Part shown: positions 6,462-11,416 of the stretch, one piece after another
Layout of the letters: each line of letters begins with the position of its first letter
How positions within the stretch are numbered: position 1 is the first letter of the stretch
Assembly: GCA_037446605.1 (NCBI GenBank)
Contig: JBBIIE010000105.1
Location: forward strand, 1-11,416
DNA length: 11,416 nt
Reading direction: 5' to 3'
Source: JANXAZ01 sp037446605
GTDB lineage: Bacteria > Pseudomonadota > Alphaproteobacteria > Geminicoccales > Geminicoccaceae
Translations under genes and position numbers: made by a program
The notes under the pieces: generated by a model
The model's database searches: none
Told to the model about the DNA's origin: nothing
Seen by the model: only the letters and a program-made list of their open reading frames with translations

Positions 6462-7757
6462 TCAGAGCCCGAGCCGGTCCTGCACCGCCTTGACCGCCAC
6501 GGCCAGCCGGATCGCCGGCTTGCGCAGCGCGTGGAAGGGGATCGGCCGGAGCCGGTCGACCGGGAAGTCGAGCTCGCGGTCGGGCACGCCCGTGGCCTTG
6601 TCGGCCAGCACCCGGCCCATGGCGGTCGCCATGGCGATGCCGCGGCCGTTGTAGCCGCCGGCGGTCACGAGCCCGGGGGCCGGCTCGCAGAGATGCGGGA
6701 GATGGTCCTCGGTCACGGCCACCCGCCCGCCCCAGGCGCGCTCCCACTCGAGGTCGTCGGGGAGCTGCGGGAACACCCGCAGCGCCAGCCGGCGCAGCCG
6801 GGCCTGCGCGGCGCGCACCGCGCGCGGCCCGTCCGCGCCGCGGCCGCCGATCAGGAGCCGGCCGTCGCGGTCGAGGCGGAAATAGACCAGCAGCCGGCGG
6901 GTGTCCGAGGCCGCCTGCCCGCCCGGCAGGATCGAGGCGCGCAGATTGGCCGAGAGCGGCCGGCTCGCGACCTGCACCGAGGTGACCGGCACGAGGCTCC
7001 GCGCCAGCGCGGGCACGAGCCCGCCGCTGTAGCCGTTGGTGCAGACCAGCACGCGCTCCGCCCGCACCGCCCCGCGCCGGGTCGAGACCTTCCAACCCCC
7101 GCCCTCGCGTACGAGGCGGGTGACCGGTGAGCCGCCGCAGATCCGCGCCCCCCGGCGCTGCGCCGCCACCGCGAGGCCGCGGGCGTAGGCGAGCGGATGC
7201 AGCGTCCCACCCCGGCGATCGAACAGCCCGCCCAGGTAGAGCCCGGTGCCGAGCGCGGTGCTCACCGCCGCCCGGTCGAGCCATTCGACCGGCGCACCGC
7301 GCCGCTGCCACTGCTCGACCCGCGCCTGCTGCAGCCTCACTCCGGCCTCGTCGGGTGCCGGCTGGATCCAGCCCGCCCGGACCGCGTCGCAGGCGATGCC
7401 TTGCCGGGTCACGAGGTCGAACACCAGATCCGGGGCCGCGGCGGCGAGCGCCACGGCGCGCCGCCCCACGCTCGGACCCAGGATCCGCTCGACCTCGTCC
7501 GGGTCCTCCTTGAGACCCGGGATCACCTGGCCGCCGTTGCGGCCGGAGGCGCCCCAGCCCGGGCCGTGCGCCTCGAGCAGGACGGTGGCGATGCCGCGCT
7601 CGGCCAGGTGCAGGGCCGCCGACAGCCCGGTGTAGCCGCCGCCCACGATCGCCACCTCGGCCTCGAGCTGGCCCTCGAGCTGCGGCCAGGAGGGCTCCGG
7701 GCCCGCGGTCGCGGTCCACAGCGAATCGGCGAGCGGCGGCGGCTCGTCCTCGATCAT
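6462..7757 (-). CDS. FAD-dependent oxidoreductase, PuuB/DadA-like (DAO family)
   Basis: A 431-residue flavoenzyme of the D-amino-acid oxidase fold. The FAD ADP-binding motif VAIVGGGYTGLSAA is at 35-48, with the acidic ribose-binding residue E62 ending the second strand. GASGRNGGQV (69-78) is typical of gamma-glutamylputrescine oxidase and related enzymes, and the C-terminal FAD contact GGYNGRGIAMATAMG is at 367-381. The N-terminal DSLWTATA also resembles that group. Such enzymes oxidise secondary or primary amines to imine or aldehyde products and pass electrons to oxygen or the respiratory chain. It has no signal peptide, so it is cytoplasmic. It is divergent from a PotD/PotF-type importer, suggesting that it oxidises the imported amine or amino acid. 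ATG 7757 has no good ribosome site; instead a strong inverted repeat sits just upstream. Substrate is uncertain: polyamine conjugate, D-amino acid or N-methyl amino acid are all possible. Confidence 0.88.
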   Translation of the reverse strand: MIEDEPPPLADSLWTATAGPEPSWPQLEGQLEAEVAIVGGGYTGLSAALHLAERGIATVLLEAHGPGWGASGRNGGQVIPGLKEDPDEVERILGPSVGRRAVALAAAAPDLVFDLVTRQGIACDAVRAGWIQPAPDEAGVRLQQARVEQWQRRGAPVEWLDRAAVSTALGTGLYLGGLFDRRGGTLHPLAYARGLAVAAQRRGARICGGSPVTRLVREGGGWKVSTRRGAVRAERVLVCTNGYSGGLVPALARSLVPVTSVQVASRPLSANLRASILPGGQAASDTRRLLVYFRLDRDGRLLIGGRGADGPRAVRAAQARLRRLALRVFPQLPDDLEWERAWGGRVAVTEDHLPHLCEPAPGLVTAGGYNGRGIAMATAMGRVLADKATGVPDRELDFPVDRLRPIPFHALRKPAIRLAVAVKAVQDRLGL

Positions 7758-7764
7758 CGGCGAT

Positions 7765-7782
7765 CCGCGGGGCGACCCGCGG
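7765..7782. repeat. Perfect 7-bp inverted repeat upstream of the oxidoreductase
   Basis: CCGCGGG (7765-7771) and CCCGCGG (7776-7782) flank a 4-base spacer. On the minus strand the stem ends 7 bases before ATG 7757, where a ribosome site would be expected. It could act as an RNA hairpin limiting translation or as a protein-binding site in the divergent control region. It consists only of G and C except for the A in the spacer, so chance is a real alternative. Confidence 0.5.
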
Positions 7783-7789
7783 CCCCGGC

Positions 7790-7818
7790 TTGCGGCCCCT
7801 TGCGCTCCACCCTATCGA
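7790..7818 (+). promoter_or_regulatory. Candidate promoter of the PotD/PotF-type transporter operon
   Basis: TTGCGG (7790-7795), a 17-base spacer and TATCGA (7813-7818) give half-matches to both sigma-70 elements at ideal spacing, about 24 bases before the ribosome site AGGGGGGAA (7842-7850). The downstream operon must start in this 97-base gap, which supports the call; the match itself is modest. Confidence 0.35.
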
Positions 7819-7854
7819 GGAGCCGTCGGGTGGCAAGTGGCAGGGGGGAAGATC

Positions 7855-8901
7855 ATGCGCAGGACGGTCCTGGCGGCTGCTACCGCGCTCGCCCTGGTGT
7901 TCGGCCCCGGCGAGGTCGCGGCCCAGCAGAAGCTCGCCTTCACCTCCTTCGGCGGCGCCTACCAGGAGGCGCAGCGCAAGGCGCTCCTGGAGCCGGTCGC
8001 CAAGGAGCTCGGCATCGTCTGGGTGGAGGACACGCTGACCGGCATCGCGGAGGTGCGCGCCCAGGTCCGCGCCGGTGCGGTGACCTGGGACATCGTCGAT
8101 CTGGGCCTCGCCGACTGCGCCGCCGCGCAGAGCGAGGGTCTGCTCGAGCCGCTCGACTACGGGCAGATCTCGACCGCCGGCTTCGACAAGATGGCGTTCG
8201 ACACGCACTGGATCGGCATCATCTACTATTCGACGGTGCTGGGCTACTCGACCGAGAAGTACAAGGACAGGCCGCCGCGCGGCTGGAAGGACTTCTGGGA
8301 CGTGAAGGCGTTCCCGGGTGCCCGCTCGCTGCGCGACTATCCCACGCCGAACCTCGAGATCGCGCTGCTCGTGGACGGCGTGCCGCGCGACCAGGTCTAC
8401 CAGGTGCTCGCCACCGAGGAGGGCGTGCAGCGCGCCTTCAGGAAGCTCGACCAGATCAAGCCGCACATCGAGGTCTGGTGGAAGTCGGGCGCGCAGTCGG
8501 CCCAGCTCGCCAAGGACGGTGAGGTCGACATGCTGTCGATCTGGAACGGCCGGCTCGACACCGTCATCAAGGACGGCGCCAAGGCCGCCTATTCCTACGA
8601 CGACGGGATCCTCTCGCTGGATTGCCTGGGCATCATCAAGGGCTCGCGCAACAAGGATCTGGCAATGAAGGCCCTGGCCCGCATGGTGGCCCCCGACCTG
8701 CAGGCCAACATGCCGCTCTACATCAACTACGGCCCGACCACGCTCGCCGCCTTCGAGGCCGGGAAGATCACCGCCGAGATGGCGCGGATCAGTCCGTCGA
8801 GCCCGGAGAACGCCAAGAAGCAGCTCGTCATCGACGCCCGCTTCTGGGCCGCCAACCGGCAGAGGATGCAGGAGCGCTGGGACGCCTGGAAGACCCGCTG
8901 A
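7855..8901 (+). CDS. ABC extracellular substrate-binding protein, PotD/PotF family-like
   Basis: A 348-residue periplasmic binding protein. It has a Sec signal peptide (1-23: positive MRR, hydrophobic VLAAATALALVF, cleavage about VAA|QQ). The mature start KLAFTSFGGAYQEAQRKALL (26-45) and the TWDIVDLG region (77-84) are typical of the family annotated as spermidine/putrescine-type binding proteins. Aromatic residues that could line the site include Y36, W78, W119, W208, W209 and W230 (SIWNGR). Only two cysteines are present (C88, C257), so a disulfide in the periplasm is conceivable. ATG 7855 follows AGGGGGGAA by 4 bases; a GTG at 7837 lacks such a site. It is the first gene of a four-gene importer operon, divergent from an amine/amino-acid-type oxidase. 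The ligand may be a polyamine, but the family also binds other compounds. Confidence 0.9.
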   Translation: MRRTVLAAATALALVFGPGEVAAQQKLAFTSFGGAYQEAQRKALLEPVAKELGIVWVEDTLTGIAEVRAQVRAGAVTWDIVDLGLADCAAAQSEGLLEPLDYGQISTAGFDKMAFDTHWIGIIYYSTVLGYSTEKYKDRPPRGWKDFWDVKAFPGARSLRDYPTPNLEIALLVDGVPRDQVYQVLATEEGVQRAFRKLDQIKPHIEVWWKSGAQSAQLAKDGEVDMLSIWNGRLDTVIKDGAKAAYSYDDGILSLDCLGIIKGSRNKDLAMKALARMVAPDLQANMPLYINYGPTTLAAFEAGKITAEMARISPSSPENAKKQLVIDARFWAANRQRMQERWDAWKTR

Positions 8902-8908
8902 GGACGGG

Positions 8909-9991
8909 GTGCCGGTGCCGGCGCGCCGGCCGGTCCCGATCCGCTTCGAGGGGGTCGAGAAGGCCTACGGACCGGCCCGCGCGCTGGCCGCCGTCTCGCT
9001 CGAGGTGCGCGCCGGCGAGTTCCTGACCCTCCTCGGTCCCTCGGGCTCCGGCAAGACCACGCTGCTCATGGTGCTGGCCGGCTTCACCCGACCGACCGCC
9101 GGCCGGGTCCTGGTCGGTGAGGAGGACGTCACCCGCACCCCACCGCACCGCCGCGACTTCGGCGTGGTGTTCCAGAGCTACGCCCTCTTCCCGCATCTCT
9201 CGGTCGGGGAGAACGTCGCCTATCCCCTGCGCATGCGCCGCCTGCCGCGCGCCGAGACGGCGCGCCGGGTCGAGGAGGCACTCGCGCTCGTCCGCCTCGA
9301 GGGGCTCGCCGACCGCCGCCCCGACCAGCTCTCGGGCGGTCAGAGGCAGCGGGTGGCGCTCGCCCGGGCGATCGTGTTCGAGCCGCGCGTGCTGTTGATG
9401 GACGAGCCGCTCTCCGCCCTCGACAAGAAGCTCCGCGAGGCCATGCAGATCGAGATCCGCCGGCTGCACGAACGGCTCGGCATCACGACGATCTACGTGA
9501 CTCACGACCAGCGCGAGGCCCTGACGCTCTCCGACCGCGTGGCGGTAATCGACCGCGGCCGCATCGTCCAGCTCGACGCGCCCCGGGCCCTCTACGAGCG
9601 GCCGCGCACCCGCTTCGTCGCCGACTTCATCGGCGAATCGACGATCCTGCCCGCCGAGCGGCGCGACGGCGGCCTGCTCGTCGCCGGCCGGCCGCTCGCG
9701 AGCGACCACCCGGTGCCGCCCTCGGGCCCGGTCCATCTGGTGCTGCGCCCGGAGCGGCTGCGCCTGCTCGCCCCCGGCGAGCAGGCCGCCAACCGCCTGG
9801 ACGGTCACCTGGAGGACCTCGTCTTCCAGGGCGACAGCCTGCTCGCCGAGGTCCGCCTCGAGGGCGGCACGCTCGTGGCCGTGCGGCTGCCGCCGCGCGG
9901 TCCGGACCCGGCGCGGCCCGCCGCGCGCGGCGAGCCGGTCGGGCTCGGCTTCGATGCGGCGGATGCCGTGCTCGTGGGCGAGGAGGGCTGA
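8909..9991 (+). CDS. ABC transporter ATP-binding protein, PotA-like
   Basis: A 360-residue ATPase that energises the importer. Motifs are complete: Walker A GPSGSGKT (43-50), Q-loop Q89 in VVFQSYALFPHLSV, signature LSGGQRQR (141-148), Walker B VLLMDEP (161-167) and switch histidine H199 in VTHDQ. Residues about 240-360 form a TOBE-like regulatory domain, marked by FIGESTILPAE and VLRPERLRLL, as in PotA/FbpC/UgpC-type ATPases. GTG 8909 lies 7 bases after the binding-protein stop with GAGGA close upstream; a second in-frame GTG at 8915 has better spacing and would shorten the protein by two residues. It is followed by the two permease genes, so a standard binding protein-ATPase-permease-permease order is present. 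Confidence 0.94.
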   Translation: MPVPARRPVPIRFEGVEKAYGPARALAAVSLEVRAGEFLTLLGPSGSGKTTLLMVLAGFTRPTAGRVLVGEEDVTRTPPHRRDFGVVFQSYALFPHLSVGENVAYPLRMRRLPRAETARRVEEALALVRLEGLADRRPDQLSGGQRQRVALARAIVFEPRVLLMDEPLSALDKKLREAMQIEIRRLHERLGITTIYVTHDQREALTLSDRVAVIDRGRIVQLDAPRALYERPRTRFVADFIGESTILPAERRDGGLLVAGRPLASDHPVPPSGPVHLVLRPERLRLLAPGEQAANRLDGHLEDLVFQGDSLLAEVRLEGGTLVAVRLPPRGPDPARPAARGEPVGLGFDAADAVLVGEEG

Positions 9992-9995
9992 GCCC

Positions 9996-10904
9996 GTGGC
10001 GGCCACCGGAGCGCTCGCCGCCGCGACCACGGGCCCGGGCAGCCGGGAAGCACTCACCCGCGACGAGCGCGCCGAGCGGCGCCGCCTGCTCTGCCTCGCC
10101 GTCCCGGCCCTTCTCCTCGTCGGTGTCGTGGCGCTCCTGCCGACGGGCTGGCTGTTCTGGCTGTCGCTCGTCGAAGGCGATCGGCTGTCGCTGGCCCACT
10201 ACGCCCGGCTCGTCCAGGAGGAGGCCTATGTGCGCATCCTCTGGACCACCTTCGAGATCGCCTTCGTCGTGACCCTGCTCGCGGCCCTGCTCGGCTATCC
10301 GCTGGCCTACGCCCTGGCCCAGCTCCCCGAGCGCTGGGCCGGCCTCGGCCTCGTGCTGGTGCTCGTCCCCTTCTGGACCTCGCTGCTCGTGCGCACCTAC
10401 GCCTGGCTCGTGCTCCTGCAGCGCCGCGGCCTCGTCAACCAGTGGCTGCTCGGCACCGGGCTGATCGAGCAGCCGCTCCGCCTCGTGCACAACTGGACCG
10501 GCACGGTGGTGGGCATGCTGCACATCCTCCTGCCCTTCCTGGTGCTGCCCACCTACGCCGCACTCAAGGCGATCGACGCCGACCTGTTGCGCGCCGCGGC
10601 CTCGCTCGGCGCCTCGCCCGCGCGCGCCTTCCTGACCGTGTTCCTCCCGCTGTCCCTGCCCGGGCTCCTGGCCGGCTGCCTGCTGGTCCTCGTCCTGGCG
10701 CTCGGCTTCTACGTCACGCCCGCCATCCTCGGTGGCGGCCGGGTCCTCATGGTCGCCATGAAGATCCAGGAGAACGCCGGCCTCTACCTGGACTGGGGAG
10801 CCGCTTCGGCGCTCGCCGTGGTGCTGCTCCTCGTCACCCTCCTGCTGTTCTGGCTGCTCGCCCGGCTCGTGCCACTCGAGCGGCTGCTCGCGGGTGCCCG
10901 GTGA
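9996..10904 (+). CDS. ABC transporter permease, PotB-like
   Basis: A 302-residue inner-membrane permease. A hydrophilic N-terminus (1-30, including RDERAERRR) is followed by hydrophobic segments near 31-58, 84-109, 116-140, 168-190, 219-245 and 268-290. Between the first two helices is a periplasmic loop with LSLAHYARLVQEEAYVRIL, the usual pattern of PotB/PotH-type proteins. The coupling loop is AAASLGASPARAFLTVFLPL (200-219) with the conserved glycine G205. GTG 9996 was chosen because AGGAGGG (9981-9987) lies 8 bases upstream, inside the end of the ATPase gene, and only 4 bases separate the two genes. It would pair with the next permease. Its TGA overlaps the following GTG. Confidence 0.92.
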   Translation: MAATGALAAATTGPGSREALTRDERAERRRLLCLAVPALLLVGVVALLPTGWLFWLSLVEGDRLSLAHYARLVQEEAYVRILWTTFEIAFVVTLLAALLGYPLAYALAQLPERWAGLGLVLVLVPFWTSLLVRTYAWLVLLQRRGLVNQWLLGTGLIEQPLRLVHNWTGTVVGMLHILLPFLVLPTYAALKAIDADLLRAAASLGASPARAFLTVFLPLSLPGLLAGCLLVLVLALGFYVTPAILGGGRVLMVAMKIQENAGLYLDWGAASALAVVLLLVTLLLFWLLARLVPLERLLAGAR

Positions 10905-11416
10905 GCGGCGAGGGTTGGATCCCGCCCGGCCGGCGGTGGTGGCTCTGGGTGATCGCCGGGCTGGTCCTGGCCTTCCTCGTGCTGCCGGTCCTGATCGTCC
11001 TGCCGATGTCCTTCTCCGACAGCCAATACCTCGAGTTCCCGCCACGCGAGTGGTCGCTGCGCTGGTACCGCGCCTATCTGGGCACACCCGAATGGATGGC
11101 CGCCACCCGGACCTCGCTCCTGGCGGCCCTGCTCACCACGCTCCTCGCCACGCCCCTCGGCGTCGCCGCGGCCTACGGCCTGCACCTGGCGCCGGGCCGG
11201 CTGGCGCGCACCCTCCGCCTCCTCCTCACCGCCCCCCTGATCGTCCCGGTCATCATCCTGGCGATCGGCATCTTCTACCTCTGGGTCCGGCTCGGCCTGC
11301 TCAACAGCCTCACGGGCCTCGTGCTCGCGCACGCCGCCCTCGCCCTCCCCTTCATCCTCGTCCTGGTCGACGCCGGGCTGCGGCGCATCGACCTCGACCA
11401 GGAGAGGGTCGCGCGC
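10901..11416 (+). CDS. ABC transporter permease, PotC-like, 5' part only
   Basis: The first 172 residues of the second permease; the frame is still open at the window edge. GTG 10901 shares GTGA with the stop of the previous permease, a 4-base overlap that implies coupled translation. Hydrophobic segments lie near 14-36, 70-93, 108-129 and 136-157. The loop after helix 1 contains SFSDSQYLEFPPREWSLRWY (37-56), a strong pattern of PotC/PotI-type permeases. The visible part ends at DLDQERVAR, just as the coupling loop begins; the rest of that loop and the last helices are to the right of the window. It completes the heterodimeric permease of the importer. Confidence 0.92.
   Translation, partial: MSGEGWIPPGRRWWLWVIAGLVLAFLVLPVLIVLPMSFSDSQYLEFPPREWSLRWYRAYLGTPEWMAATRTSLLAALLTTLLATPLGVAAAYGLHLAPGRLARTLRLLLTAPLIVPVIILAIGIFYLWVRLGLLNSLTGLVLAHAALALPFILVLVDAGLRRIDLDQERVAR

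Noticed and set aside
6388..8466. 692-codon open frame on the minus strand spanning the oxidoreductase and part of the binding-protein gene
   Set aside because: It is out of frame with two well-supported genes and its translation is Arg/Ala/Gly-rich with no recognisable domain. Very high GC content suppresses stop codons, producing such antisense frames.
5460..10936. Similar N-termini of the PDZ protein (SGSEGWSIPP) and the last permease (SGEGWIPP)
   Set aside because: The similarity covers only a few residues, and the proteins are otherwise unrelated in fold and location; treated as coincidence.
9627..11087. 486-codon minus-strand frame opposite the PotA/PotB/PotC-like genes
   Set aside because: It is low-complexity Glu/Gln/Arg/Gly sequence, antisense to three genes with clear motifs; a composition artefact.
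1..11416. tRNA, rRNA, CRISPR array, insertion sequence or integration site
   Set aside because: No cloverleaf-like sequence, spaced direct repeats, transposase-like protein or terminal repeats were seen; nearly all of the window is accounted for by genes.

Overview
The window is bacterial DNA of very high GC content (about 70% or more by eye). It is densely coded, with short intergenic gaps, many GTG/TTG starts and several 4-base stop/start overlaps. Gene content points to a high-GC alphaproteobacterium, perhaps of the Rhodospirillales type, because ABC importers of the NMT1/TauT and PotD/PotF types, an FCD-type GntR regulator and a PuuB/DadA-like oxidase are typical there. The taxonomic call is inference. 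I see no rRNA, tRNA, CRISPR array, transposase or attachment site.

Left block (1-5365). The 3' end of a LivF-like ABC ATPase (branched-chain amino acid type) reads rightward and meets a leftward operon tail to tail, the two stop codons sharing the bases CTAG (355-358). The leftward operon runs from 4448 to 355: Tat-exported NMT1/TauA-like binding protein, permease A, SsuB/TauB-like ATPase, permease B, then a fumarylacetoacetate hydrolase (FAH) family enzyme. The first three genes overlap by 4 bases at each junction and the last two gaps are 5 and 26 bases, so one transcript is very likely. A FadR-type GntR regulator with an FCD ligand domain is divergent. Between them (4509-4537) is a perfect 10-bp inverted repeat in a local AT-rich island, a strong candidate operator. 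Together this looks like a regulated uptake-and-cleavage unit for a small organic acid, possibly one degraded through an acylpyruvate; the substrate is not known.

Middle (5460-6437). A TTG-started gene encodes an HtrA-like fold plus PDZ domain in which all three catalytic positions are replaced and no signal peptide is visible: a probable cytoplasmic pseudoprotease. It converges on a PuuB/DadA-like FAD oxidoreductase (6462-7757).

Right block (7758-11416). Divergent from the oxidoreductase is a PotD/PotF-PotA-PotB-PotC type importer: Sec-exported binding protein, ATPase with TOBE-like C-terminus, first permease, and a second permease cut by the window end. The head-to-head arrangement with an amine or amino-acid oxidase suggests import and oxidation of a polyamine-like or amino-acid-like compound. 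A perfect 7-bp inverted repeat lies in the shared intergenic region, immediately upstream of the oxidoreductase start.

Leucine codon choice shifts from CTC-dominated in the left block to CTG-richer from 5460 on, so the two halves may have different histories or expression levels.
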